From: Phycisphaerales bacterium
Lineage (GTDB): Bacteria; Planctomycetota; Phycisphaerae; Phycisphaerales; UBA1924
Assembly: GCA_020831775.1 (NCBI GenBank)
Contig: JAFIFZ010000018.1
Span: forward strand, 1 to 55,364
Reading direction: 5' to 3'
DNA length: 55,364 bases
Position numbers and translations under genes: made by a program. Shown piece by piece: positions 26,015 through 35,330 of the stretch. The notes beneath the pieces are model-generated. The model was not told the origin of the DNA and ran no database searches. It worked only from the letters and a program-made list of their open reading frames with translations. Numbering within the stretch: position 1 is the stretch's first letter; each line of letters begins with the position of its first letter.

Positions 26015-28588
26015 TCACTCCCGGTCTTTGGAAAGCGATTCCAGGCGCAGGGCCGCGTTGATCAGGCCGAGGTGGGTGTAGGCTTGGGGGACATTGCCGA
26101 GGGCGATGTTTTCTCGTGGGTCGTGCTCTTCGCTGAGCAGGCCTGTGGGGCCGGCCATTTTGCAGTAGGTCTGGAAGAGGTCTCGGGCGTCGCCTTCGCG
26201 TCCGGAGGCGGCGCAGGCTTCGATGAGCCACGAGGTGCAGATGTTGAAGGCGCCCTCCTCGCCGGGCAGGCCGTCGTCGTAGAGGTAGCGGTAGAGGGCG
26301 CCGTTGACGCGGAGCTCGTCTTCGACGGCTTTGATCGTGCTGGCGAATCTCGGGTCTTCGGGGTCGAGCAGGCCGCAGAGGCCGATGGTGAGGACGGCGG
26401 CGTCCATCTCGTCGCCCGAATAGACGGCGGTGTAGGACTTCTTCTTTTCGCACCAGCCTTTTTCGAGGATCTCGTCTCTGATCTTGTCTGCGGTCTTGCG
26501 GAAGTCGGGGCGTTCCTCGCCGAGGAGTTGCTCGCTGATCTTCGCGGCGCGGTCGAGGGTGACCCAGCACATCGCCTTGGAGTGGACATGGTGCTGGACG
26601 GGGCGGCGGGGCTCCCAGATGCCGTGGTCGGGCTCGACCCAGCGGTGGGTGACGGCGGTCGCCATCGCTTCGACGAGGCGCCAGTGCTCTGATGAAAGCG
26701 GCGCGCCGGCGAGCATCAGTTCATAGACGAGGTCGGCGACGGGGCCGAAGACATCGAGTTGGACCTGCTTGGCCGCGGCGTTGCCGACGCGGACGGGGCG
26801 CGACATGGCGTAGCCCATCAGTTCGGAGATCTCGGCCTCGACGCCGAGGTCGCTGCCGTTGACGGTGTAGATGGGGGCGAGGTGCTCGGCCGAGCCGAGG
26901 CGGTCGATGACGCCGAGCAGCCAGTCGAGCAGGCGGAGGCCCTCGGCGGAGGAGCCGAGGCGGCAGAGGGCGGTGGCGGTCATCGCGGCGTCGCGTGGCC
27001 AGCAGTAGCGGTAGTCCCAGTTGCGCACGCCGCCGATATGCTCGGGGAGGCTGGTGGTTCCGGCGGCGGAGATCGCGCCGGTGGGCCCGTAGCAGAGGCC
27101 CTTCAGGACGAGGGCGCTGCGCTGGACGAGCTCTTCGGCGACGGCGCAGGGGCGGAGTGTCGCGGCCCAGTCGCGCCAGAAGCGGTCGGTCTGCCTTCTG
27201 CGCTCTGCTTCGGTGAGTGCGGCGGGCTGGGCGCTGCCTGTGCCGTAGCGGAGGACGAGGAGAACCGAGCCTTTGGAGAGATCGACCTCGGCGACGCCGG
27301 TTTGGTGCGGGCCGTCGTTGTTGATCCTCCACTCGACGCCGGGCGAGCGGAGGACGATGGGGTCTGCGTGCCCGCCGACGGTGAGGCCGTGCTCGCGCGG
27401 GATGAGCGTTGTCGCGGAGCGACCGAAGTCGAGGCGGGGCGCGAACTCGATAACGGCCTTGCCCGAGCCGGAGATGACGCGGGTGAGGTCGGTGCGTCCT
27501 GCTCGCTGGTTGGGCCTGCCCTGGGAGCAGTCGAGGTAGTCGGTGACGGTGACGCCGGGCCAGCGTGTTTCGAGGATGAAGGAGTCTTCGCGGTAGAACT
27601 GCTGCGGCGCCCGGCGTTCGCCGATCGGGCGGACGCTGAAGTAGCCCGCACCGGGCCCGCCCAGGAGCTCGGCGAAGACGGGGGTCGAGTCGATGCGTGG
27701 GCAGCAGAGCCAGTTGACGCGCGCCTCGGGAGTGACGAGCGCGATGGTGCGCAGGTCGCTGAGCATCGCGTGGTCCTGGATGGGGACGCAGGCGGCGCTT
27801 TCGAGGAACGCGGCGCGCCGCTCTGCGAGGTAGGCGAGGACGCGGGCGGCGTCGCCGGTATCGGAGACGCGGAGGTGTGCGGCGGTCTCACCCTCCCCCA
27901 CCTTGATGCCAAGGTCCGGGCCTCGGAGGGTTTTGAAGGCGTCTTCGTCGGTGATGTCGTCGCCCATGAAGAGGGCGGCGGTGGCGCCGACGCGGTGGCG
28001 GATGCGTTCGAGCGCGTCGCCCTTGTGTGTCGAGCAGACGGTGAGCTCGACGACCATCTTGCCGTGCTTGACGATGACATCGGTGAGTGAGCCGGGCCCG
28101 TTGAGAGCGGCGTCTCTGGCTTTGTTGCCGTCGTTCTCGGAGGCGTTCCGGAAGTGCAGGGCGGCGCCGGAGGGCTTGCTCTCGACGCTGAGCCCCTTTG
28201 CGCCAGAGGCGATCTCGTTGAGCTGATCGATGACCTGCTGGCGGAGGGAGCGTTGTTCGGAGCTGAGGCGGTCGGCGTAGCCGGCGTCGAACTCGCTGCC
28301 GTGGCTGCCGACGAGGCGGACACCCGCGGGCTCGCCGGTGAGGCGTGCGAGGTCGACGAGGGCGCGTCCTGAGATGATGACGCCGACGGTGCAGGGCAGG
28401 CCGGCGATGGCGCGCATGGCGACGACGGATTCGCGGATCGGGAAGGCCTTGTCGGGGTCGCTGACGATCGGGGCCATGGTGCCGTCGTAGTCGCTGGCGA
28501 CGAGGAGGCATGGCGTGCGCGCGATCTCGTCGAGGCGGCGCGTCAGCTCGGGGTCGAGGCCGTTGGAGTTGCTCTTGGGGTCGGTCAC
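26015..28588 (-). CDS. Fusion: trehalose-6-phosphate phosphatase (OtsB) with GH15 glucoamylase/trehalase-like domain
   Basis: An 857-residue two-enzyme protein. Residues about 20-265 are a HAD phosphatase with DYDGT (33-37), VIISGR (70-75) and MGDDITDEDAF (208-218), matching trehalose-phosphatase. Residues about 275-857 are a glycoside hydrolase family 15 domain with RNWDYRYCWPRDA (about 518-530), GIWEPRR (about 653-659, likely general acid) and LLSEEHDP (about 817-824, likely general base). Dephosphorylation of trehalose-6-phosphate fits the adjacent otsA. The GH15 part could hydrolyse trehalose or another alpha-glucan; some bacterial GH15 enzymes are trehalases. GTG at 28588 overlaps the otsA stop (GTGA). 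Confidence 0.9.
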   Translation of the reverse strand: MTDPKSNSNGLDPELTRRLDEIARTPCLLVASDYDGTMAPIVSDPDKAFPIRESVVAMRAIAGLPCTVGVIISGRALVDLARLTGEPAGVRLVGSHGSEFDAGYADRLSSEQRSLRQQVIDQLNEIASGAKGLSVESKPSGAALHFRNASENDGNKARDAALNGPGSLTDVIVKHGKMVVELTVCSTHKGDALERIRHRVGATAALFMGDDITDEDAFKTLRGPDLGIKVGEGETAAHLRVSDTGDAARVLAYLAERRAAFLESAACVPIQDHAMLSDLRTIALVTPEARVNWLCCPRIDSTPVFAELLGGPGAGYFSVRPIGERRAPQQFYREDSFILETRWPGVTVTDYLDCSQGRPNQRAGRTDLTRVISGSGKAVIEFAPRLDFGRSATTLIPREHGLTVGGHADPIVLRSPGVEWRINNDGPHQTGVAEVDLSKGSVLLVLRYGTGSAQPAALTEAERRRQTDRFWRDWAATLRPCAVAEELVQRSALVLKGLCYGPTGAISAAGTTSLPEHIGGVRNWDYRYCWPRDAAMTATALCRLGSSAEGLRLLDWLLGVIDRLGSAEHLAPIYTVNGSDLGVEAEISELMGYAMSRPVRVGNAAAKQVQLDVFGPVADLVYELMLAGAPLSSEHWRLVEAMATAVTHRWVEPDHGIWEPRRPVQHHVHSKAMCWVTLDRAAKISEQLLGEERPDFRKTADKIRDEILEKGWCEKKKSYTAVYSGDEMDAAVLTIGLCGLLDPEDPRFASTIKAVEDELRVNGALYRYLYDDGLPGEEGAFNICTSWLIEACAASGREGDARDLFQTYCKMAGPTGLLSEEHDPRENIALGNVPQAYTHLGLINAALRLESLSKDRE

Positions 28589-30012
28589 TTCTTGAGGGCT
28601 CCGAGGAAGCTGTCGGCCCAGTCGTAGACATCGTGGGCTCTGAGGTACCGGCGCATGGCGGTCATGCGTCGTTTCTGTTCGGCTCTGCCCATGTGGAGGG
28701 CTTCTTCGATGGAGTAGGCGACGCCGTCGATGTCGAAGGGGTTGACCTTCACCGACTGCCTGAGCTCGTCGGCGGCGCCGGCGAACTCGCTGAGGACCAG
28801 CACGCCGTCGTTCTTGAGGCGGCAGGCGGGGTACTCCTTGGCGACGAGGTTCATCCCGTCGCGCAGCGGCGTGACGAGCATGACCTCGGCGAGCGTGTAG
28901 TAGGCGATGAGCTCTTCCTGGGCGAGGTTGCGCCGGAGGTAGTGGATGGCGACGCGCCCTGTTTCAGAGTGCTGGCCGTTGATGCGGCCGACGAGCTCTT
29001 CGATGCTGCTGCGCATCTCGACATACTCGGCGACATTCTCTCTGCTGGGCACCGCGACCTGGATGAAGACGACATCCTCGGCGGTGAACCTGGCTCGTCG
29101 GAGGACCTCCTCCATTGCGCGAAGTCGGACATCGATGCCCTTGGTGTAGTCCAGCCGGTCGACGCCGAGGAGGATGCGGCGCTCGGGCCCGAGCTTCTGG
29201 CGGATCTGCTCGGCCTTGACCAGCACATCCGCCGAGGTCGCCAGCCCCTCGAACCTTTTGAAGTCGATCGAGATCGGGAAATTGCTCACGCGGGAGACGC
29301 GGTCGCCGAAGTGCAGTTCGGTGTCCTTGCCCGTTGCGCTTGTGAAGCGCCGGGCCGTGCGCGCGAAGTTCTGCGCCGAGAGCTTGGTCTGAAAACCCAG
29401 CAGGTCCGCGCCGAGCATCCCTTCCAAGAGTTCCTTGCGCCGGGGGATGCGGGCGAAGAGCTCTTCCGAGCAGAACGGGATGTGCAGGAAGAAACCGATC
29501 TTCGCGTCGGGGCAAAGTTCCCTGAGCATGCCGGGGACGAGCTGGAGCTGGTAGTCGTGGACCCAGACGGTGTCGCCGGGCTTGTAGACGGCCGCCGCGG
29601 CCTCGGCGAATCGCCTGTTGGCCTTCTCGTACGCGGCCCACCAGCTTCTTCTGAAGACGGGCACGCGGATGGCGTCGTGGTAGAGGGGCCAGAGGGTGGT
29701 GTTGGAGAAGCCCTCGTAGAAGCTTTCAAGATCCTGTTTGGAGAGGGGGACGGGCTTGAGGGCGATGCGGTCGCTCTTGAAGGGTTTGGGCGCCGCGCCG
29801 GTGGAGCCGGCCCAGCCGACCCAGGCGCCGCCGGTTTCCTGGAGGATGGGCTCCAGCGCCGTGACGAGCCCGCCGGGGCTCATCTTCCAGACCGACTTTC
29901 CGCCCTGGCGGACGCGGTGGACGGGGAGACGGTTGGCGACGACGATCAGCCGTCCGCTTTCTGAACGCGTCTTCCGCCGCGGGTTTGCGGCAGGAGAATT
30001 TTTCTTCGCCAT
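28585..30012 (-). CDS. otsA: Trehalose-6-phosphate synthase OtsA
   Basis: GT20 glycosyltransferase of 475 residues that joins UDP-glucose (or another NDP-glucose) and glucose 6-phosphate. Landmarks are VANRLPVHR (25-33), the [11 protein letters not shown] loop (43-53), [36 protein letters not shown], and [13 protein letters not shown], which contact both substrates. The Met at 30012 is chosen because residues upstream are unlike the family and GGGGG lies in ribosome-site range. A Lys/Arg-rich N-terminal extension of about 20 residues precedes the catalytic domain. It is first gene of a two-gene trehalose operon. Confidence 0.94.
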   Translation of the reverse strand: MAKKNSPAANPRRKTRSESGRLIVVANRLPVHRVRQGGKSVWKMSPGGLVTALEPILQETGGAWVGWAGSTGAAPKPFKSDRIALKPVPLSKQDLESFYEGFSNTTLWPLYHDAIRVPVFRRSWWAAYEKANRRFAEAAAAVYKPGDTVWVHDYQLQLVPGMLRELCPDAKIGFFLHIPFCSEELFARIPRRKELLEGMLGADLLGFQTKLSAQNFARTARRFTSATGKDTELHFGDRVSRVSNFPISIDFKRFEGLATSADVLVKAEQIRQKLGPERRILLGVDRLDYTKGIDVRLRAMEEVLRRARFTAEDVVFIQVAVPSRENVAEYVEMRSSIEELVGRINGQHSETGRVAIHYLRRNLAQEELIAYYTLAEVMLVTPLRDGMNLVAKEYPACRLKNDGVLVLSEFAGAADELRQSVKVNPFDIDGVAYSIEEALHMGRAEQKRRMTAMRRYLRAHDVYDWADSFLGALKK

Positions 30013-30045
30013 CGGCAAAGACCCCCTTCGGATGGATTTGGCACG

Positions 30046-30063
30046 GGTCTCGCTTTCGAGACC
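30046..30063. promoter_or_regulatory. Perfect inverted repeat between otsA and the exonuclease gene
   Basis: GGTCTCG (30046-30052) and CGAGACC (30057-30063) are separated by CTTT. It lies 34 bases upstream of the otsA start, in a 94-base divergent promoter region. It could be an operator for trehalose synthesis or a leader hairpin; no regulator gene is adjacent. Confidence 0.4.
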
Positions 30064-30092
30064 ATAGCCGCCGGGAGGGGGCTCCGCCCGCC

Positions 30093-30098
30093 TATACA
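30093..30098 (+). promoter_or_regulatory. Possible -10 element just before the exonuclease ATG
   Basis: TATACA ends eight bases before the ATG at 30107. Transcription would begin about at 30105, leaving almost no leader. No Shine-Dalgarno sequence is visible, consistent with a leaderless message. No clear -35 was found, so this stays tentative. Confidence 0.4.
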
Positions 30099-30106
30099 CC
30101 AGCGTC

Positions 30107-31162
30107 ATGGGCTCCGCCCCGCTGGTCGAGGTGACCGGAGACGGCCTGTTCTGCCGGGCCGCGGGCTGCCACATCGACCCGTGGAAGCCGGTCGAGCGGG
30201 CGATCGTCACGCACGCGCACGCCGACCACGCGACGCCCGGCTGCGGGCGCTACCTCGCCTCGCCGACGGGCAAGATCGTGCTGGCCCGCCGGGTGCACGC
30301 GGGTGCGGCGATCGACGCGGTCGGCTTCGGCGAGACGATCGAGATGGGCGACGCCAGGCTCACGCTGTTTCCCGCCGGGCACATCCTCGGCTCGGCGCAG
30401 GTGCGGATCGAGCACGCCAAGACGGGCGAGACCTGGGTGATCACGGGCGATTACAAGACCAGGCCCGACCCGACCTGCGAGGCGTTCGAACCGGTGCGCT
30501 GCCACACGCTGCTGACCGAGAGCACCTTCGGGCTGCCGATCTACCGCTGGGACCCCGACGAGCTTGTCAAGGCGCAGATCAACGCGTGGTGGCGGGAGAA
30601 CTCGGACGAGGGGCGCACGAGCGTTGTCTTCGCGTACGCGCTGGGCAAGGCGCAGCGTGTGCTCGGCGCGTTGGAGGCGTCGATCGGGCCGATCGGCGTG
30701 CACGGTGCGGTGCTGCCCCTCAACGAGGCGTACGCGGAGGCTGGAATCGCGCTGCCCGAGACCGTGCACGCGAACAAGGAGACTGCGGGCGAACTGAAAG
30801 GGCGGGGCTTGATCGTCGCGCCGCCTTCTGCGGCAGGCACGCCCTGGCTGCGCCGGTTCGCGGGGCCGGGCGGGATGTCCACGGCGATGGTGAGCGGCTG
30901 GATGCGCGTGCGCGGCAGACGCCGCTGGCGGCCGGTCGATCGCGGGTTTGTGCTGTCCGACCACGCCGACTGGCCCGGGCTCTTAGAGACGGTGCGCGAG
31001 AGCGGGGCGGAGCGGGTCGGCGTGACGCACGGATCGAGCCGCCAGCTTGCGAGGTATCTGAGCGAGCAAGGGCTGGAGAGCTTTGTCGTGCCGACGCGGT
31101 ACGAGGGAGAGCTGGGCACTGAGCGCGAAGAAGAACAGGCCGGAAGCGAGGCGGAGCAGTGA
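30107..31162 (+). CDS. Ligase-associated DNA exonuclease (metallo-beta-lactamase fold)
   Basis: Protein of 351 residues related to the MBL-fold/beta-CASP nucleases found beside ATP-dependent DNA ligases. The zinc ligand motif THAHADH lies at 35-41. GHILGSAQ and ITGDYKT in the next 70 residues supply further ligands. The C-terminal LSDHADWPGLLET and GVTHGS complete the beta-CASP-like pattern. The gene overlaps the ligase by four bases (GTGA at 31159). With the ligase, helicase and PdeM-like phosphoesterase it forms the known ligase-associated DNA repair set, thought to process damaged DNA ends. Confidence 0.9.
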   Translation: MGSAPLVEVTGDGLFCRAAGCHIDPWKPVERAIVTHAHADHATPGCGRYLASPTGKIVLARRVHAGAAIDAVGFGETIEMGDARLTLFPAGHILGSAQVRIEHAKTGETWVITGDYKTRPDPTCEAFEPVRCHTLLTESTFGLPIYRWDPDELVKAQINAWWRENSDEGRTSVVFAYALGKAQRVLGALEASIGPIGVHGAVLPLNEAYAEAGIALPETVHANKETAGELKGRGLIVAPPSAAGTPWLRRFAGPGGMSTAMVSGWMRVRGRRRWRPVDRGFVLSDHADWPGLLETVRESGAERVGVTHGSSRQLARYLSEQGLESFVVPTRYEGELGTEREEEQAGSEAEQ

Positions 31163-32823
31163 AGCGCTTCACCGACCTTTACACGGCGCTGGACGCGACG
31201 ACGCGGACGGGCGAGAAGGAACGCCTGCTGGTCGAGTACTTCTCGAGCACGCCGCCGGAGGACGCGTCGATTGTGCTGGCGATCCTGACGGGCAACCGGC
31301 CGAAGCGGGCGGTGAAGACGCCGGTCTTGCGTCGGGCGGTGTCGGAAATGTCGGGCGTGCCGCCCTGGCTTGTGGCCGAGTGCTACGAGCAGGTGGGCGA
31401 CTTTTCGGAGACGATCGCGCTCTTGCTGCCCGACGACTGCCCGGCGGGGACCGACGAGCCCTTGCACCGGTTTGTGCGCGAGCGGATCGGGGCGATGGCG
31501 GGGCTGAGCGAAGAAACGCAGGTGATGGCGCTGCGCGAGACCTGGTCGGGGCTGAGCCGCGAGCAGAAGCTCGTGTTCCACAAGCTGATCGGCGGGAGCT
31601 TCCGCGTGGGCGTGCAGAAGAAGCTGGTGGTGCGGGCGCTGGCGACGGTCGCGGGGGTTGAGCTGGCGGTGATGGACCACCGGCTGGCGGGCGGCTTTGC
31701 GCCCGACGCCGAGGCGTACGAGACGCTCTTGCGGACCGAGGATGAAACCGACAACGCGGCGCGCCCGTACCCGTTCTTTCTGGCGCACCAGCTCGATGCT
31801 CCGGAGGAAGGCTTGGACGCGGCGCTGGGCGATCCGCGCGTCTGGATCGCAGAGTACAAGTGGGACGGCGTGCGCGCGCAGCTCATCCGGCGGGCCGGGC
31901 AAACACTCCTCTGGTCGAGGGGCGAGGCGATCATCAGCGGGCAGTTCCCCGAGCTTGTCTCGATCGGGCGGTCGCTCGACGACGGGACGGTGCTCGACGG
32001 CGAGGTGCTGATCTGGCGGGACGATTCGCCGCGACCGTTTGCAGAGCTGCAGCAGCGCCTCAACCGCAAGGTGGCGCCCGTGGTGCAGCCGGGGCTGTTC
32101 GACCGGGACGAGGCGGTGCTGGTCGCGTTCGACATCATCGAGGCGGGGGGCGAGGACCTGCGCTCGCTGCCGCTGCAAGCACGGCGGGAGAAGCTCATCG
32201 AGACCGTCGAACGGTCGGGTGATCCCGCGCTGCGCCTGTCAGAGCCGGTGCGAGGGGAGACATGGGAAGCGCTCGCGAAAATCAGGGCCGGGGCCCGCTC
32301 GCGCGGGGCCGAGGGGCTGATGCTCAAGCACCGGCTCTCCCTCTACGGCGTCGGGCGACGCAAAAACCCAGACCCCGCCGACCCGGGCTGGTGGAAGTGG
32401 AAGCTCGACCCATACTCCGTCGAATGCGTGCTCATCTACGCGCAGGCGGGCAGCGGACGGCGCAGCGGGCTGTACACCGATTACACCTTCGGCGTCTGGA
32501 GCGACGGTCCTGAAAAACCGGAGCGCGAGCTCGTGCCCTTCGCCAAGGCGTACTCGGGGCTGACGCAGGAGGAGATCGAGAAGGTCGATCGGTTTGTGCG
32601 CGCCAACACGACCGGGCGGATGGGGCCGGTGCGGCAGGTGAAGCCGGAACTGGTGTTCGAGCTCGGGTTCGAGGGGATCGGGCGCAGCGATCGGCACCGG
32701 TCGGGGATCGCGGTGCGGTTTCCCCGGATGCTGCGCTGGCGGACAGACAAGAAGCCCGAGGACGCGGACACGATGGCGGCGCTGGAAGCGTTGCTTTCTG
32801 CGCAGGACGGGGGCCGGGCGTGA
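31159..32823 (+). CDS. ATP-dependent DNA ligase (ligase-associated repair cluster type)
   Basis: Nucleotidyltransferase of 554 residues. The adenylated lysine is Lys234 in EYKWDGVR (232-239). Further motifs are LDGEVLIWRDD, EGLMLKHRLSLYGVGRR, and WWKWKLDP, which correspond to ligase motifs III-V. An N-terminal helical DNA-binding domain occupies about 1-200 and a C-terminal OB-fold region the last 150 residues. GTG start at 31159 overlaps the exonuclease stop; its own stop overlaps the helicase GTG. It probably seals ends in a repair pathway separate from the replicative NAD-dependent ligase, which is not in this window. Confidence 0.92.
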   Translation: MKRFTDLYTALDATTRTGEKERLLVEYFSSTPPEDASIVLAILTGNRPKRAVKTPVLRRAVSEMSGVPPWLVAECYEQVGDFSETIALLLPDDCPAGTDEPLHRFVRERIGAMAGLSEETQVMALRETWSGLSREQKLVFHKLIGGSFRVGVQKKLVVRALATVAGVELAVMDHRLAGGFAPDAEAYETLLRTEDETDNAARPYPFFLAHQLDAPEEGLDAALGDPRVWIAEYKWDGVRAQLIRRAGQTLLWSRGEAIISGQFPELVSIGRSLDDGTVLDGEVLIWRDDSPRPFAELQQRLNRKVAPVVQPGLFDRDEAVLVAFDIIEAGGEDLRSLPLQARREKLIETVERSGDPALRLSEPVRGETWEALAKIRAGARSRGAEGLMLKHRLSLYGVGRRKNPDPADPGWWKWKLDPYSVECVLIYAQAGSGRRSGLYTDYTFGVWSDGPEKPERELVPFAKAYSGLTQEEIEKVDRFVRANTTGRMGPVRQVKPELVFELGFEGIGRSDRHRSGIAVRFPRMLRWRTDKKPEDADTMAALEALLSAQDGGRA

Positions 32824-35324
32824 ACGCGGGGATCGCCACGATCGAACGCTGGTTCGCCGGTCGCGGGTGGTCGCCGTTCTCGTTTCAGCGCGAGGCGTGG
32901 GCGGGCTATCTCGAAGGCAAGAGCGGGGTCGTGCACGCCCCCACTGGCACGGGCAAGACGCTGAGCGTGTGGCTGGGGCCGGTGATCGAGTGGCTGGAGG
33001 AGCGTGGCGGGGAGGTGGCGCAAGAGCCGCCGCAGATCAGGGTGCTGTGGATCACGCCGATGCGCGCGCTCGCGGGGGACGCCTGCGCGTCGCTGCTTTC
33101 GCCCGTGTCAGACTTGGGGCTCGGTTGGAGCGTCGAGGCGAGGACAGGGGACACCTCGCAGAGCGTGAAATCGCGCCAGAAGACCAGGCTGCCGACGGCG
33201 CTGGTGACGACGCCCGAGAGCCTGTCGATTTTGCTGTCGTACGCGGACTCGAAATCGCTGTTCAAAACACTGCGCTGCGTCGTGATGGACGAGTGGCACG
33301 AACTGTTGAGCACCAAGCGAGGGGTGCAGGCGGAGCTGGGGCTCGCGCGGCTGCGCGCGTGGCTGCCCGGACTGCGGACCTGGGGGCTCAGCGCGACATT
33401 AGGCAACACGGTCGAGGCGGCGCGGGCGCTGGTCGGGCCGCTCGCCCCCGAGCCCTTGCTCATCAAGGGCGCCGAGCCCAAGCGGGTCGAGATCCGCACG
33501 CTCCTGCCCGAGAGCCTGGAGCGGTTCCCGTGGGCGGGGCATGTGGGGACGAGGCTGGTCGATCAGGTGATCGCCGAGATCGAGGGCGCGCGCACGACGC
33601 TGATGTTCACCAACACGCGTTCGCAGGCGGAGATCTGGTTCCGGCGCCTGATGGACCTGCGCCGGGACTGGATCGGACGCGTCGGCATCCACCACGGCTC
33701 GCTGGACAAGAAGCAGCGCAAGACGGTTGAGGATGCGCTGCGATCGGGTGAGTCGCCGCTGGGGCCGTTCAAGTGTGTTGTGTGCACGAGCAGTCTGGAT
33801 CTGGGCGTGGACTTTCGGCCGGTGGACCGGGTGATCCAGGTGGGCAGCCCGAAGGGGATCGCGCGGCTGGTGCAGCGGGCGGGGCGGAGCGGGCACTCGC
33901 CAGGGCTGACCAGCGTGATCGTGGGCGTGCCGACCAACGCGATGGAGCTGGTCGAGTTTTCCGCGGCCAGGACGGCGCTGGAGGCCGGGGAGATCGAGAG
34001 CCGCAGGCCGCTGGAGAAGCCGCTGGATCTGCTCGTGCAGCACATGGTGACCGTCGCTGCGGGGGGCGGGTTCCATCCGGCGGCGCTGCTGCAGGAACTC
34101 CGAACGACATGGGCGTTCCGAGATCTGACCGATGAGGAGTGGGCGTGGGCGATGAGCTTCGTCGAGCACGGGGGGCCTGCCCTGACGGCGTACGACAAGT
34201 ACAAACGCATCGCGCGCGAGGCGGGCGATGGGATGAGCGGGGGGCCGAGCGGTGAGCATCGCTGCGTTGTCGCGTCGCCGCAGATCGCCCGCCTGCACCG
34301 CATGGGCATCGGCACGATCACCTCCGACCAGGCGGTGCAGGTGAGGTACGCCTCGGGCAAGGTGCTCGGGCAGATCGAGGAAAGCTTCGTCACCCGCCTG
34401 ATGCCGGGCGACCGGTTTGTCTTTGCGGGCAAGGTGCTCGAACTGGTGCGGTTGCGCCAGATGACGGCAATCGTGACGCCCGCGAAGTCGAAGAAGGGGG
34501 CGGTGCCGCGGTGGAACGGGGGGCGGATGCCGCTGAGCACACAGCTCGCGCACGGCGTGCTCGCGAGGCTGGCCGAGGCCCGAGAGGGCGTGTACGCCGA
34601 CCTTGAAATGCAGACGGCGATGCCCCTGCTGGAGCTGCAGAAGAGTGTGTCGAGGCTGCCGGCGCCGGGCGAGCTCTTGATCGAGCGGGTGAAGACGCGT
34701 GTGGGGTGGCATGTCTTCTTCTACCCGTTCGCGGGTAGGCTGGCGCACGAGGGGCTTGCGCCCGTGGTCGCGTGGCGGCTGGTGAGGCGGTCGCCCCTGA
34801 CGGTCAGCGCGACAAGCAACGACTACGGGCTGGAGATCCTGACCGAGACGCCGCTGGAGCTCGACGAATCGCTGTGGCGTGAGCTGCTCTCGCCCGAGGA
34901 TCTGGTGCCGGACCTGCTCGATGCGCTCAACGCGACAGAGATGGCCCGGCGTCAGTTCCGCGAGATCGCGCGCGTCGCGGGCCTCACGCACACGGGCTAT
35001 CCCGGCCAGCGGACGCCTGCGCGGCATCTGCAGGCGTCGAGCGACATGTTCTTCGAGGTGTTCGAACAGTTCGACCCGGAGAACAGGCTGCTGGATCAGG
35101 CCCGGCGCGAGGTGCTGGAGGGGCAGCTCGAGATCGAGCGTTTGCACGCGGCGCTCGACGCGATCGCCTCGTGCGAGATGGTGTTTGTGGAGCCCCCCTC
35201 GCTGACGCCGATGAGTTTTCCCCTGTACGCCGAGCGGCTGCGTTCGACGCAGGCGTCGAGCGAGGCGTGGGAGGACCGTGTCAGGAAGATGGCGGTGGAG
35301 CTCGACGGGCGGGCTGCGCGGTGA
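32820..35324 (+). CDS. Ligase-associated DEXH-box helicase (Lhr-like)
   Basis: Superfamily 2 helicase of 834 residues related to Lhr. It shows Walker A HAPTGTGKT (39-47), TPESLSILLS, the DEXH box VVMDEWHEL (about 154-162), SATLGNT, and motif VI RLVQRAGRSGHSPG. The C-terminal 350 residues match the winged-helix and Lhr-core-like part, with no additional domain. The start GTG at 32820 overlaps the ligase stop. The gene ends six bases from the convergent stop of the LamG-like pseudopilin gene, leaving no room for a classical terminator. Confidence 0.91.
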   Translation: MNAGIATIERWFAGRGWSPFSFQREAWAGYLEGKSGVVHAPTGTGKTLSVWLGPVIEWLEERGGEVAQEPPQIRVLWITPMRALAGDACASLLSPVSDLGLGWSVEARTGDTSQSVKSRQKTRLPTALVTTPESLSILLSYADSKSLFKTLRCVVMDEWHELLSTKRGVQAELGLARLRAWLPGLRTWGLSATLGNTVEAARALVGPLAPEPLLIKGAEPKRVEIRTLLPESLERFPWAGHVGTRLVDQVIAEIEGARTTLMFTNTRSQAEIWFRRLMDLRRDWIGRVGIHHGSLDKKQRKTVEDALRSGESPLGPFKCVVCTSSLDLGVDFRPVDRVIQVGSPKGIARLVQRAGRSGHSPGLTSVIVGVPTNAMELVEFSAARTALEAGEIESRRPLEKPLDLLVQHMVTVAAGGGFHPAALLQELRTTWAFRDLTDEEWAWAMSFVEHGGPALTAYDKYKRIAREAGDGMSGGPSGEHRCVVASPQIARLHRMGIGTITSDQAVQVRYASGKVLGQIEESFVTRLMPGDRFVFAGKVLELVRLRQMTAIVTPAKSKKGAVPRWNGGRMPLSTQLAHGVLARLAEAREGVYADLEMQTAMPLLELQKSVSRLPAPGELLIERVKTRVGWHVFFYPFAGRLAHEGLAPVVAWRLVRRSPLTVSATSNDYGLEILTETPLELDESLWRELLSPEDLVPDLLDALNATEMARRQFREIARVAGLTHTGYPGQRTPARHLQASSDMFFEVFEQFDPENRLLDQARREVLEGQLEIERLHAALDAIASCEMVFVEPPSLTPMSFPLYAERLRSTQASSEAWEDRVRKMAVELDGRAAR

Positions 35325-35330
35325 CCCCGC

